NCBI RefSeq assembly: GCF_014697375.1
Contig: NZ_JACJRS010000003.1
Location: forward strand, 1-64,000
DNA from: Phormidium sp. FACHB-1136
GTDB taxonomy: Bacteria > Cyanobacteriota > Cyanobacteriia > Phormidesmidales > Phormidesmidaceae
DNA length: 64,000 nucleotides
Reading direction: 5' to 3'
In this document: positions 46,943 through 56,399 of the stretch, piece by piece
Position numbering within the stretch: the stretch's first letter is position 1
How the letters are laid out: each line of letters opens with the position of its first letter
Program-made: the position numbers and the translations under genes
The notes under the pieces: generated by a model
Databases searched by the model: none
Told to the model about the DNA's origin: nothing
The model's input: only the letters and a program-made list of their open reading frames with translations

Positions 46943-47307
46943 AGCGGTTGCCCCTCCATGGCGATCACCGCCGCCAAGCTGGGTTTGCACCGTTCCAGCC
47001 GCACCAAATCGATTTTGAAGGGGGATAGATCTTGTAGTTGAGCCACAGCGGTAAAGTACTCCAGCGAATCCAGTCCCCGCACCGCCAGATCAACATCTGA
47101 GGACAGATGAAACCGCTCCCGGTGTAGTAGCGACCCGAACAGAACCACTTCCTGGGCCTGAAAGTCTTGCTTGAGTAGGGTATTGGCCGCTTGAACGACC
47201 TGCATCGCCGCCTCAAACCGTTGGGCAAGGCGCTGTTGATCCGCTTGCTGGCGCAGGGCCAGATGGTGTCTGAACACCGCCATTTCCTTCGGGCTTATGG
47301 GTTGCAC
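46939..47307 (-). CDS. MNT-type nucleotidyltransferase (antitoxin-like)
   Basis: 122 residues. The nucleotidyltransferase signature is complete: Gly58-Ser59 (VLFGSLLHRERF), Asp71 and Asp73 (SDVDLAV) and the third carboxylate Asp100 (FKIDLV). Minimal nucleotidyltransferases of this kind silence HEPN ribonuclease toxins by AMP-transfer. The partner frame overlaps at the 3 prime end but is short. If the toxin is dead, this would be an orphan antitoxin. Confidence 0.82.
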   Translation of the reverse strand: MQPISPKEMAVFRHHLALRQQADQQRLAQRFEAAMQVVQAANTLLKQDFQAQEVVLFGSLLHRERFHLSSDVDLAVRGLDSLEYFTAVAQLQDLSPFKIDLVRLERCKPSLAAVIAMEGQPL

Positions 47308-47356
47308 AGGGATTTCAGCCCTCCTAGGGTAGGTAAGGAGATGGACTCACAGCCCA

Positions 47357-47926
47357 CTAACGCTTCACAAAAATACGACTGAGGGGGTAGGAAAAATCCG
47401 GCAACAGCGGCGAGGTGAGGCTATCGGTCGATTGTAGGGTCATGGCCAGGGTCAGCACCGCCTGATCGCGACGATAGACCTGCACTTCTCCGAGGGTGTT
47501 GTCCACAATCCAATATTCCTGCACCCCCTGCTGAGAATACAGCTTGAGTTTGAGCTGGCGATCTCGCTGCTCATCTTTTTTGCCGAGGGAGAGCACTTCC
47601 ACCACCAGTTCTGGTGCTCCGGTAAGGTGTTCCGCCTCATCCATCAGGGCATCTAATCGTGCATTGCTGACCCACACCACATCGGGAATCACATTGTCTT
47701 CATCGGTGAAAATAATGCCGGGGTTGATGGCCGTTCGCCCCAGCCCAGTATCTTGGCACCAGTTATCGAGGGCCGCAAAGATTCGGCCAGTCACTTCCTG
47801 ATGACTCCATCTGGGTGCTCTGGTCACGATGAGTTCTCCATCAATAATCTCGTAGCGCCTGTCATCGTCGGGGAACAGCTCTAGATCTGCCGTTGTCCAT
47901 CGAACGCGGTTCGTTGCAGGAGTCAT
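47357..47926 (-). CDS. Uma2 family putative endonuclease
   Basis: 189 residues. Uma2/DUF820 pattern with a PD-(D/E)XK-like core: YEIIDGELIVTRAPRWSHQ, NPGIIFTDEDNVIPDVVWVS (Asp), ELVVEVLSLGKKDEQRD (E-V-L-S) and LYSQQGVQEYWIVD. Cyanobacteria often carry dozens of these genes; function unknown, possibly linked to mobile DNA. Second copy at 53358. Confidence 0.9.
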   Translation of the reverse strand: MTPATNRVRWTTADLELFPDDDRRYEIIDGELIVTRAPRWSHQEVTGRIFAALDNWCQDTGLGRTAINPGIIFTDEDNVIPDVVWVSNARLDALMDEAEHLTGAPELVVEVLSLGKKDEQRDRQLKLKLYSQQGVQEYWIVDNTLGEVQVYRRDQAVLTLAMTLQSTDSLTSPLLPDFSYPLSRIFVKR

Positions 47927-48243
47927 TGCGGAAGCCTCAATGATTGGGCTGTTTTTACCATAGCGAAAACCAGGCCCAGTTCATCCTAGGGGGGTAACCA
48001 TTCAGTTAGGTAGCTTCCCTAAGTAACCATTACTGCCGCCAAGCTAGCACCGTAACGCCGCGTGAACTTCTATAGCCTGGGTACCGGATTGGTTGGATCC
48101 GATGGTAGGATACAGAGAGATTCACCTAAATCCCGACCGACTTACCGGGGTATGCAAGCTCGATTCTCCCTGAAGTTTGGTGGATTTAGGTTATGTCCCT
48201 CGGCCTACGGCCCTGCTCATCACGGTTTACCTTTTCTGCTGCC
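47927..48243. promoter_or_regulatory. leader region of sulfite reductase with inverted repeat
   Basis: A perfect 10-base inverted repeat ACCTAAATCC (48124-48133) / GGATTTAGGT (48182-48191) lies 50 to 120 bases before the ATG. Otherwise no gene. Confidence 0.5.
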
Positions 48244-50184
48244 ATGGTTCAGACTCCTCTCAAGCCCGCCCAATCCGGCCCCAATCCTGCTTCGGCCAAG
48301 CGTTCTAAGGTTGAAGACATCAAGGAAAACAGCAACTTTCTGCGCGAGCCTTTGGCCAGCGAGCTGTTGACCGATACCAATTTCTTCTCGGAAGCGGCGA
48401 TTCAAATCCTCAAGTTCCACGGGTCTTATCAGCAGGACAACCGCGATACCCGCACCAAGGGCCAGGAGAAGGATTATCAGATGATGTTGCGTACCCGCAA
48501 TCCGGGGGGCTTCATTGCGCCAGAGTTGTATCTGACTCTGGATAAGCTGTCGGATGAATACGGGAACCATACCCTGCGGGCCACCACCCGTCAGGGCATT
48601 CAGCTCCATGGCGTTCTCAAGAAAAACCTGAAGGCCACCATTGCGGCGATTGTGAAAAACCTAGGATCGACCCTGGGGGCCTGCGGCGATTTGAACCGGA
48701 ATGTGATGGCCCCTCCGGCCCCGTTCAAAAATCGGCCTGAGTACCAGATCGCCCGCGACTACGCCAACCACATCGCCGACCTGCTGCGGCCCCAAACCGA
48801 GGCCTACTACGAAATTTGGCTGGATGGGGAGAAGTTCCTCACTTCTGAGGAGCACCCGGAGGTGGTGGAAGCTCGGCAGCGCAACGTCAACAACACCCTG
48901 TTCCCCGATAGCCCGGAGCCGATCTACGGCACCCACTACATGCCCCGCAAGTTTAAGTGCGCCGTCACGGTGCCGGGGGACAACTCCATTGATGCCTACA
49001 CCCATGACGTGACCCTGGTGGTGATCACCGACAAGGCGGGCAAGCTGAAGGGCTTTAACGTGCTGGCCGGGGGCGGTCTGGGCCGCACTCATAATAAGGA
49101 AGAAACCTTTGCCCGTGTGGCCGATGAGATTGGCTATGTGGATAAGGACGACGTGTTCGACCTGATGAAGGCCATCGTCGCCACCCAGCGGGACTACGGC
49201 GACCGTGTCAATCGCCGCCATTCCCGCATGAAGTACCTGATCCACGATTGGGGTGTGGAGCGCTTCCGACAGCAGGTGGAAACCTACTTTGGCAAGCCCC
49301 TCAAGCCCTTCAAAAAGCTGCCCAAGTGGACGTTCTACGATTACCTGGGCTGGTACGAACAGGGCGACGGCAACTGGTTTGTGGGGGTGCCTATTGAAAA
49401 TGGCCGCATCCTCGACTGTAACGGTCTCCAACTCAAAACCGCCCTGCGGGAAATTGTGCAGACGTTCAACCTGCCCATGCTGGTGACGCCCAACCAAAGC
49501 GTTCTGTTCTACGACATCAAGCCCGAAGACAAGGAGGCGGTGCAAGGAATCCTGACCCGCTGCGGCATCCAAAAGGAAACCGACCTCGATCCCCTGGTGC
49601 GCTACGCCATGGCCTGCCCCGCCCTGCCCCTCTGCGGCTTGGCGATTACCGAATCCGAGCGGATCATGCCCACCATCCTGGGCCGAGTTCGCTCCCTGCT
49701 GACCAAACTGGGCCTGCCCGACGAACACTTTGTGGTGCGGATGACCGGATGCCCCAACGGCTGCGCCCGTCCCTACATGGCGGAACTGGGCTTTGTGGGC
49801 AGTGCGCCCGAATCCTACCAACTGTGGCTGGGCGGTTCCCCCGACCAAACTCGGCTGGCCCGTCCCTACCTGGAGCGGCTGCACGACAACGACCTAGAAA
49901 CCACCCTAGAACCGCTGTTTGTGTTCTTCCGGGATGGCCGCAAGAAGGGCGAAAGCTTCGGGGATTTCTGCGACCGGGTGGGGTTTGAAGCCCTGCGCCA
50001 GTTTGCCGAAACCTACGACCCCCTGCGCTATACCCCCAGCCACACCAAGGAAGGCCGCCATCGCCTCAGTGTGTCCCACGATTTCTTCCTTACCCTGCAA
50101 GCGACGGCGGATAAGGAAGGCCGATCCATGGGGCAAGTAATTGGCGATGCCTTGGCGCTGTATCTGCAACAAACGGCGGAATAA
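48244..50184 (+). CDS. sir: ferredoxin-dependent sulfite reductase
   Basis: Reduces sulfite to sulfide with six electrons from ferredoxin. 646 residues from ATG 48244. The siroheme/4Fe-4S ligands are Cys458 and Cys464 (CPALPLC) and Cys503 and Cys507 (CPNGC). Upstream family blocks are [42 protein letters not shown] and [27 protein letters not shown]. The last 50 residues ([36 protein letters not shown]) extend past the core and look like a small helical ribbon-helix-helix-type tail, which may be specific to cyanobacterial enzymes. Nitrite reductase is the nearest relative but is shorter. Confidence 0.96.
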   Translation: MVQTPLKPAQSGPNPASAKRSKVEDIKENSNFLREPLASELLTDTNFFSEAAIQILKFHGSYQQDNRDTRTKGQEKDYQMMLRTRNPGGFIAPELYLTLDKLSDEYGNHTLRATTRQGIQLHGVLKKNLKATIAAIVKNLGSTLGACGDLNRNVMAPPAPFKNRPEYQIARDYANHIADLLRPQTEAYYEIWLDGEKFLTSEEHPEVVEARQRNVNNTLFPDSPEPIYGTHYMPRKFKCAVTVPGDNSIDAYTHDVTLVVITDKAGKLKGFNVLAGGGLGRTHNKEETFARVADEIGYVDKDDVFDLMKAIVATQRDYGDRVNRRHSRMKYLIHDWGVERFRQQVETYFGKPLKPFKKLPKWTFYDYLGWYEQGDGNWFVGVPIENGRILDCNGLQLKTALREIVQTFNLPMLVTPNQSVLFYDIKPEDKEAVQGILTRCGIQKETDLDPLVRYAMACPALPLCGLAITESERIMPTILGRVRSLLTKLGLPDEHFVVRMTGCPNGCARPYMAELGFVGSAPESYQLWLGGSPDQTRLARPYLERLHDNDLETTLEPLFVFFRDGRKKGESFGDFCDRVGFEALRQFAETYDPLRYTPSHTKEGRHRLSVSHDFFLTLQATADKEGRSMGQVIGDALALYLQQTAE

Positions 50185-50254
50185 GGCGTCATCAATGCAT
50201 CGGTGCAACGCTCACTGATGCTAGAGGGCGCTGGCCTCTAAAAGGACGCCTTAT
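50181..50254 (+). ncRNA. three-way-junction-like structure overlapping the sir stop codon
   Basis: Closing stem ATAAGGCGTC (50181-50190) with GACGCCTTAT (50245-50254), 10 pairs without mismatch. Inside it are two hairpins: GCATCGGTG / CACTGATGC (50197-50205 with 50213-50221, one G-U pair) and TAGAGG / CCTCTA (50222-50227 with 50235-50240). There is no U-run after it. It may end or protect the sir transcript, be a regulatory RNA, or be a mobile repeat. Confidence 0.5.
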
Positions 50255-50379
50255 CTATGGACACTTGCCAATTCCCGCAGGGTGAAACGGGTAGGAGAAC
50301 TCCCACTTTTACTATCGTCAATCGAGCGTTTCAAACATCTTCCAATGCCTGGTAAACGCGAAGACTTATTGAAGTTTTG

Positions 50380-50429
50380 CCGCTAGCTCGGTGGTGCTAC
50401 CTACAATGGGGCTCAACCTTAGCTAGCGG
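50380..50429 (+). promoter_or_regulatory. leader hairpin before the radical SAM gene
   Basis: Perfect 9-base inverted repeat CCGCTAGCT (50380-50388) / AGCTAGCGG (50421-50429) ending nine bases before the ATG at 50439. It could hide the ribosome site, giving control of translation. Confidence 0.45.
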
Positions 50430-50438
50430 GATGGGCGT

Positions 50439-51581
50439 ATGGACTCTTGGCTGAACCAACTGCGGCTTCGCTGGTTTATGGCCACCAAGGCTCTGGGCTA
50501 CGGCACAGATTTTGTGGAGGTGCTGTACCGCATCTACCTCAACCACAGCAAAATTATTCACTTTCGGGATGGCTATCCGGTCTATTCCCTGTCTACGCCA
50601 GCCCTCTTTAGCAAACCTGCCGCCCACTTCATCGCCCGCACCCTGTATCGAGGCATCCAAAATCGCAATTTGCCGAATTTGATGAGCCTTGCGGTGAACG
50701 ATGCCTGCAATGCCCACTGTGGCCACTGTAGTTTTTACGAGGGCGTGGACAATCCCCACCGCCAGCCCATGACGCTACCTCAGTTTGAGCAGGCGATTGG
50801 TGCGGCCCAGGATTTGGGGGTTTCGGTGATCAATATCGTGGGCGGCGAACCCCTGCTGCGGCCTGACTTGGCGGGGATTATTCGCGCTGTGGATAAGGAT
50901 CGATCCACGGTGTTGCTGTTTACCAATGGCTGGCACTTGGCAGAACGGGCAGCGGAACTGCGGCGGGCTGGGTTGGATAGTGTCTACGTCAGCTTGGATG
51001 CAGCGGATCCCCGTCGCCACGATAGCCTACGACAAACGCCGGGACTGTTTGATCGGGCCGTGGCGGGGGTGAAAACAGCGAAAAAGCTGGGTTTCTCCGT
51101 TGGCATTTCGGCTACGATTACCCCAGAAGCCTACCAATCCGGCGAACTGAAGCGCCTAGTGGAACTGGGCAAGTCCCTTGGGATTCACGAAGTGCTGGTG
51201 TTCGATGCCCTGCCCAGCGGACGCCTTCAGCACCGAGACGACCTCATCGACAATGGCGATTGGGTGGAGGCGATGATCCAATCCGCCGTGCCCTATAACC
51301 AAGATGCCAGCTACCCTGGCGTGGTCTTTTTCGCCTACATGAGCAGCCATCGCAGTGTGGGGTGTTCCTGCGGTACCAGCTATTTTTACCTCTCCCCCTA
51401 CGGCGATGTGATGTCCTGCGACTTTAACCACGCCACCTTTGGCAACGTGTTAGAAGAACCGCTGTGGAAAGTGTGGCAACGACTGAGTAGTAATCCCGAT
51501 TTTGCCCAGGCTAAATGGGGCGGCTGCAAGGTCAAGGATTCAGCATTTCTCCAAAAAGAAACCGTGCAAGTAGGGCATTAA
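50439..51581 (+). CDS. radical SAM protein with SPASM-like tail, unknown function
   Basis: 380 residues. Radical SAM cluster CNAHCGHC (CX3CX2C) near residues 90-97, SAM-binding region INIVGGEPLLRPDL, and strands TVLLFTNGWHL, SVYVSLDAADP and FSVGISATITPEA. The C-terminal part has extra cysteines (VGCSCGTSYFYLSPYGDVMSCDFNHATFGN, then WGGCKVKD), as in SPASM/twitch domains that hold a further iron-sulfur cluster. The N-terminal 90 residues (DFVEVLYRIYLNHSKIIHFRDGYP) belong to the family but have no known role. Similar proteins modify peptides or lipids; no substrate peptide gene is seen nearby. Confidence 0.85.
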   Translation: MDSWLNQLRLRWFMATKALGYGTDFVEVLYRIYLNHSKIIHFRDGYPVYSLSTPALFSKPAAHFIARTLYRGIQNRNLPNLMSLAVNDACNAHCGHCSFYEGVDNPHRQPMTLPQFEQAIGAAQDLGVSVINIVGGEPLLRPDLAGIIRAVDKDRSTVLLFTNGWHLAERAAELRRAGLDSVYVSLDAADPRRHDSLRQTPGLFDRAVAGVKTAKKLGFSVGISATITPEAYQSGELKRLVELGKSLGIHEVLVFDALPSGRLQHRDDLIDNGDWVEAMIQSAVPYNQDASYPGVVFFAYMSSHRSVGCSCGTSYFYLSPYGDVMSCDFNHATFGNVLEEPLWKVWQRLSSNPDFAQAKWGGCKVKDSAFLQKETVQVGH

Positions 51582-51617
51582 GACGACCTACACTGCCGAC
51601 CGACCGACCCAGGACAT

Positions 51618-53069
51618 TTACGACAAGGAGGGACGCTGTTTGTGCCAGTCGGTGGCCTGTTCGTAGGCGTAGCCTACCTCAAACAGCAGGTCTTCCCGCA
51701 GCACGTTGCCGATCAGTTGTAGACCGATGGGCAGGCCCAGGTCATCAAAGCCGCAGGGCAGGCTCATCCCCGGCAGACCCGCCAGGTTTACAGGAATCGT
51801 CATCAGGTCAGAGAGGTACATGCTGAGGGGATCGTCCACCTTGTCCCCGGCTTTGAAGGCGGTGGTGGGGGCGGTGGGGCACACCAGCACATCCACGCTG
51901 GCAAAGGCTTTCTCGAAGTCCTGCTTGATCAGGGTACGCACCTTTTGGGCCTTCAGGTAGTAGGCATCGTAGTAGCCCGCCGATAGGGCGTAGGTGCCAA
52001 TCATAATCCGCCGCTTCACCTCGTCCCCAAAGCCCTCGGCGCGGGTTTTGGTGTACATGGTCATCAGGCTGTCGTTGTCCTTACGGGCACCGTATTTCAC
52101 ACCGTCGTAGCGGGCCAGGTTGGAGGAGGCCTCCGAGGGGGCAATGATGTAGTAAGTGGGCAGGCCGTAGGGAAACTGCGGGCAGGAGATTTCCTGGATC
52201 TCGGCCCCCAGGTCTTTGAGTTGCTGGATGGCCTTTTCCGTGGCGGCCTTCACGGCGGGGTCGATGCCCTCGGCGGCAAAGGTTTCGGTGATGATGCCGA
52301 TTTTGCGGCCCTTCAGGTCAGTTTTGAGGAACTGGGTGTAGTCCGGTACGGGCACATCCAAACTGGTGGAATCGCGCCGATCATGGCCCGCAATCGCCCC
52401 CAGCAGCAGGGCGGCATCCTCCACGGTGGGGGTCAGCGGCCCAATTTGATCCAGCGACGACGCATAGGCCACCAGCCCAAACCGAGACACCAGGCCGTAG
52501 GTCGGCTTTAGGCCCACCACGCCGCAAAAAGAAGCGGGCTGACGAATGGAACCGCCCGTATCCGAGCCTAGGGCCACGGCGCATTCCCCCGCTGCCACCG
52601 CCGCCGCCGACCCGCCAGAGGATCCACCGGGCACCCGTTCCACATCCCAGGGGTTACCCGTGATCTGGTAGGCGGAATTTTCCGTGGAGCTACCCATGGC
52701 AAACTCGTCCAAGTTCGTTTTGCCCAGGGCTACCATCCCGGCCTCTTTCAGCTTTTGGGTAACGGTGGACTCGTAGGGGGGCACAAAATTTTCCAGCACC
52801 TTCGATCCGCAGGTGGTGCGAATGCCCTCGGTACAGAGGTTGTCCTTGAGGCCGATGGGAATCCCCGCCAGGGGGCTAAGCGCTTCTCCAGCGGCAATTT
52901 TGGCATCCACCGCCGCCGCCTGGGCCAGGGCCACATCCGCCGTCACCGTCAAATAGCTACGAAGTTGGGGCTCTAGGGCGGTCATCCGGTCGAGGTAGCC
53001 CTGGGCGATCTCCACCGCAGAGCGCTCTTTGCTGACTAACTGTTGATGCAGTTCGCGGATGACAGACAT
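51618..53069 (-). CDS. gatA: Asp/Glu-tRNA amidotransferase subunit A
   Basis: Glutaminase-type subunit that frees ammonia from glutamine and passes it to misacylated Glu-tRNA(Gln) or Asp-tRNA(Asn). 483 residues from ATG 53069; the extension to 53174 is not family-like. Amidase signature with the Ser-cis-Ser-Lys triad Lys75 (IGLKDNL), Ser150 ([11 protein letters not shown]) and Ser174 ([16 protein letters not shown]). Single gene; gatB and gatC are elsewhere, as is usual in cyanobacteria. Confidence 0.97.
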   Translation of the reverse strand: MSVIRELHQQLVSKERSAVEIAQGYLDRMTALEPQLRSYLTVTADVALAQAAAVDAKIAAGEALSPLAGIPIGLKDNLCTEGIRTTCGSKVLENFVPPYESTVTQKLKEAGMVALGKTNLDEFAMGSSTENSAYQITGNPWDVERVPGGSSGGSAAAVAAGECAVALGSDTGGSIRQPASFCGVVGLKPTYGLVSRFGLVAYASSLDQIGPLTPTVEDAALLLGAIAGHDRRDSTSLDVPVPDYTQFLKTDLKGRKIGIITETFAAEGIDPAVKAATEKAIQQLKDLGAEIQEISCPQFPYGLPTYYIIAPSEASSNLARYDGVKYGARKDNDSLMTMYTKTRAEGFGDEVKRRIMIGTYALSAGYYDAYYLKAQKVRTLIKQDFEKAFASVDVLVCPTAPTTAFKAGDKVDDPLSMYLSDLMTIPVNLAGLPGMSLPCGFDDLGLPIGLQLIGNVLREDLLFEVGYAYEQATDWHKQRPSLS

Positions 53070-53357
53070 GGAATTCCTCGGATTTGCCACAAACACTAAA
53101 GTACCAGTATAGGCGGGTTCTGGCCCAATCTCTGCCCGGAACTTCGCCAGGGCAACCGTTGCCTGAACGGCCACAGGTTGACTGATCCCTCGCTCCCAAT
53201 TCGTTGTTCACGGTGGCTTTGCGGCCTTACTCCACAGAACGAGGGTGGGGCGATCAGAACCAGAGGCAATTGGGATCAATGATTTGGCTGGGTCGTTCTG
53301 GGCTACCGCCGTTATGGCCTGAGCCGTTAGGATAGGGGCAGGAATTTGGGTTCTGGC

Positions 53358-54038
53358 ATGGTCAATACAGCGTTACGACCCCGGCCCCAGGACATGGAAA
53401 CGGATGTCTGGGTGCCCGCCCGGTGGGAGGACTATGGGGCGATCTGTGATCGACAGCACGATCCTAACGGAGAGGGCCTTGACCTGGAAAAAGCCCGCTA
53501 CTACTACGACAACGGATGGATGCGCATTGAAATGGCAGCACTAGGCCCTGGGCACGGTCGCAGCAATTCCATTGTCTCTAAGGTGATCTCGCTATTTGCC
53601 ACCCTTCGCATGATTCGCATGGTGGAACTGACGAATACCTCCTTTCGCAAACCGGGTGAGCGAGAGGGCCAGCCCGATATCGCCTTTTACCTGGGAAGCC
53701 GCTTTACCCTGCCGCCCCAAAGTAACCAGCCTGTGGATGTTCAGCGCTACGGCGTCCCCCATCTGGTGGTAGAAATAGCGTCAACCACCCTCAGCGATGA
53801 TCTGGGCCAAAAGCGGCTGCTCTACGAACGGCTGGGCGTTCAGGAATATTGGGTCGTCAACGTTGCAGCCCAAACCGTGCTGGCCTTTGCGGTGGAGAAT
53901 GGCGGCAGTCGAGAAATTCGCGAGTCCTTGGTGCTGCCGGGGTTGGTTCTCGATACCGTGGAGGCCGCCATGGCCCGCAGCCAAACTGAGGACGATGGAA
54001 CCATTGCCCGCTGGCTCATCCAAACCTTTCAACCCTAA
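53358..54038 (+). CDS. Uma2 family putative endonuclease, second copy
   Basis: 226 residues from ATG 53358 (a TTG at 53346 is also in frame). Uma2/DUF820 blocks: PARWEDYGAICDRQ, YYDNGWMRIEMAALGPGHG, REGQPDIAFYLG (Asp), HLVVEIASTTLSDDLGQKRLLYERLGVQEYWVV. Same family as 47357-47926 but not a close copy. Function unknown. Confidence 0.9.
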   Translation: MVNTALRPRPQDMETDVWVPARWEDYGAICDRQHDPNGEGLDLEKARYYYDNGWMRIEMAALGPGHGRSNSIVSKVISLFATLRMIRMVELTNTSFRKPGEREGQPDIAFYLGSRFTLPPQSNQPVDVQRYGVPHLVVEIASTTLSDDLGQKRLLYERLGVQEYWVVNVAAQTVLAFAVENGGSREIRESLVLPGLVLDTVEAAMARSQTEDDGTIARWLIQTFQP

Positions 54039-54145
54039 CCTAGCCCCACCACCGCCTGCGACCAAAGCTAATCCTGGACTTGTTTCGGCAGGATAGACAG
54101 GTGGACAATCCCTGGGACGGGATGTTGTCCCATTGAGATTTAGCA

Positions 54146-54182
54146 CCCCCATCACCCCCAGGATGCCTAGGAGTGATGGGGG
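54146..54182. terminator. bidirectional terminator between Uma2 and ftsH
   Basis: Perfect 10-base stem CCCCCATCAC (54146-54155) / GTGATGGGGG (54173-54182) between two convergent genes; outer GTTG / CAAC pairs extend it. Confidence 0.75.
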
Positions 54183-54204
54183 CCAACAACCAGAACCGGG
54201 CGGG

Positions 54205-56103
54205 CTATACCGTAGTCAGTTCTGCGCCGTTGAGGAACTGGGCCTCGCTGGCGGGGATTTGCACCTGTCTGAGTTGTTCCCGTAGGGCTTCCCCTTCAAT
54301 CACCTCGGATTCCAGCAGTTGCTTGGAGAGGGTTTCCAGCAGGTCGCGGTTGTGGCGCAGCACACTGAGGGCGTACTGGTGGCCCGCTTCCACCAGGGCT
54401 TTCACCTCCTCGTCGATGGCCTTGGCGGTGTCTTCGCTGATCGGGCGGCGGGCGCTACCCATGCCGTTGTCGAGGAAGGCGTTCCGCTGGGCGCGGTCGT
54501 AGGCCAGGGGGCCAAGTACCTGGCTCATACCGTAGGAGGTCACCATTTGTTCGGCCAAGTCCGTGGCCCGTTGCAGGTCGTTGGCGGCTCCGGTGGTGAT
54601 GTGGCCAAAGATGATTTCCTCAGCGGAACGCCCCCCCAGCAGGGTGGCAATCTGGCCCTTCAGCTCGGTCTCATCGCGCAGGAAGCGATCTTCGGTGGGC
54701 AGTTGCAGGGTGTAGCCCAAAGCCGCCATACCGCGAGGCACGATGGAGATTTTTTCCACCTCATCCGTTCCCGGCACCACTGACCCCACCAGGGCATGGC
54801 CCACTTCGTGGTAGGCAACGATTTCCTTTTCCTTGTCGTTGAGGACGCGGCTCTTTTTCTCTAGTCCGGCGACGACCCGCTCGATGGCCTCCGCAAAATC
54901 CTGCTGCTCCACCTGGGTACTATTGCGGCGGGCGGCGAGGAGAGCGGCTTCGTTGACCAGGTTGGCCAAGTCGGCTCCGGCAAAGCCGGGAGTACGGGTG
55001 GCAATTTGCTTGAGATCTACCGTGTCCGCCAGTTTTACATCCTTGGCGTGGATATTCAGAATCGCCTCACGCCCTTTCAAATCGGGACGATCTACCAACA
55101 CCTGACGGTCGAAACGGCCCGGACGCAGCAGGGCGGGGTCGAGGGTTTCCGGGCGGTTGGTGGCGGCGAGGACAATCACCGTGGTATCTCCGGCCTCAAA
55201 GCCGTCCATTTCTGTCAGCAACTGGTTGAGGGTTTGCTCCCGTTCGTCGTTGCCGCCATAGAAACTGCTGGAGGCACGGGATTTGCCGATGGCGTCCAAT
55301 TCGTCGATGAAAATAATGCAGGGGGCTTGCTTTTTGGCCTGGTCAAACAGGTCGCGCACGCGGGAGGAACCCACCCCCACAAACAACTCCACAAACTCCG
55401 AGCCGGAAATGCTAAAGAAGGGCACCCCGGCCTCCCCGGCCACGGCCTTGGCCATTAGGGTTTTGCCCGTTCCCGGTGGGCCAACCAACAGCACCCCCTT
55501 GGGAATTTTTGCGCCTAGGTCGGTGAAGCGCTTGGGAGTTTTCAAAAAGTCCACAATTTCCACCAGTTCGGCCTTAGCCTCTTCCACCCCGGCCACATCG
55601 TCGAAGGTGATTTTGCCGTCCTCCCCTTCCACATAGACCTTGGCCTTGCTCTTGCCGATGGACAGCGCTCCCTGGGGGCCACCATTGCCCCGCGCCAAGA
55701 AAAATCGCCACACCGCAATGAAGATAAGCGGCGGAATCACCCAACTCAGCACACTGCCAAACCATTGACCCTTGGGCGGCGGCACGGCGGCAAATTCCAC
55801 CCCGTTATCCTCCAATCGCTGGGGCAGTTGCAGGTCAAAAATAGGCGTGGTGACATACACCTCACCGGGCTGGCCCTCGGCGTCCTTTAACTGATAGCGA
55901 ATTTCATTTTGCCCCACCGAGACCCGCAGCACTTCCTGATCCTGCACTCGATGAATGAACATACTGTAGGGTTCTTTGGCAATTTGGCTACCAAATAAAA
56001 AGGGCGACACTAGGTTGAGAAACAGCAGCCCCGTGGCTACCCACAGCACCACATTGGCCACGATTCGGGCACGGCTAGGTTGGGGATCTTTGTTAACAGG
56101 CAT
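54205..56103 (-). CDS. ftsH: ATP-dependent zinc metalloprotease FtsH
   Basis: Membrane-bound AAA protease for damaged membrane proteins such as photosystem II D1. 632 residues from ATG 56103. Two N-terminal helices ([20 protein letters not shown] and [19 protein letters not shown]) flank a lumenal or periplasmic domain; AAA module with Walker A GPPGTGKT, Walker [12 protein letters not shown] and second-region-of-homology [18 protein letters not shown]; the zinc site is [11 protein letters not shown]. Cyanobacteria have about four FtsH; which one this is cannot be told from motifs alone. Confidence 0.96.
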   Translation of the reverse strand: MPVNKDPQPSRARIVANVVLWVATGLLFLNLVSPFLFGSQIAKEPYSMFIHRVQDQEVLRVSVGQNEIRYQLKDAEGQPGEVYVTTPIFDLQLPQRLEDNGVEFAAVPPPKGQWFGSVLSWVIPPLIFIAVWRFFLARGNGGPQGALSIGKSKAKVYVEGEDGKITFDDVAGVEEAKAELVEIVDFLKTPKRFTDLGAKIPKGVLLVGPPGTGKTLMAKAVAGEAGVPFFSISGSEFVELFVGVGSSRVRDLFDQAKKQAPCIIFIDELDAIGKSRASSSFYGGNDEREQTLNQLLTEMDGFEAGDTTVIVLAATNRPETLDPALLRPGRFDRQVLVDRPDLKGREAILNIHAKDVKLADTVDLKQIATRTPGFAGADLANLVNEAALLAARRNSTQVEQQDFAEAIERVVAGLEKKSRVLNDKEKEIVAYHEVGHALVGSVVPGTDEVEKISIVPRGMAALGYTLQLPTEDRFLRDETELKGQIATLLGGRSAEEIIFGHITTGAANDLQRATDLAEQMVTSYGMSQVLGPLAYDRAQRNAFLDNGMGSARRPISEDTAKAIDEEVKALVEAGHQYALSVLRHNRDLLETLSKQLLESEVIEGEALREQLRQVQIPASEAQFLNGAELTTV

Positions 56104-56210
56104 GGTACACAAGGAAAACGTACTAGAAAAATGATACAACGCAAAAAATGGGTGGGCTAGACTAGCTAACCCACCCATCCTTAGGGAACGCGTAGACGAT
56201 GGCCGGGGGC

Positions 56211-56312
56211 TTACTGAAGCACCCGCTTCACGTTGGCGTTTTGCAGGCCGGGGCGCTTCACCTCAGCCAGGGTTTTGTTGACAGCCTCCTTTGGGTTGAT
56301 GGCGTTGATCCG
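56211..56312 (-). pseudogene. possible 3-prime remnant of a gene at the defence-island border
   Basis: 33 codons without a start (INPKEAVNKTLAEVKRPGLQ..., ending at a TAA) that look coding, closed off by an in-frame TAA upstream. It may be the tail of a gene cut when the restriction-modification block came in. Family unknown. Confidence 0.35.
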
Positions 56313-56399
56313 TTACAAGAAGGTGAATCGGCTGTCCTTTTGCGGGCCATCGCTGCCACAATAGGGAACAATCGCCGTCTGTAGCCGCCGAAGGATTGT

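Noticed and set aside
48661-49884. Long open frame of 407 codons on the reverse strand
   Set aside because: It is the antisense shadow of the sulfite reductase gene, which has all active-site motifs; the reverse product has no family look.
50439-51581. Assignment of the radical SAM gene as hopanoid HpnH or MoaA
   Set aside because: The cluster CX3CX2C and the C-terminal cysteines are shared by many families, and no hopanoid or molybdopterin gene is nearby.
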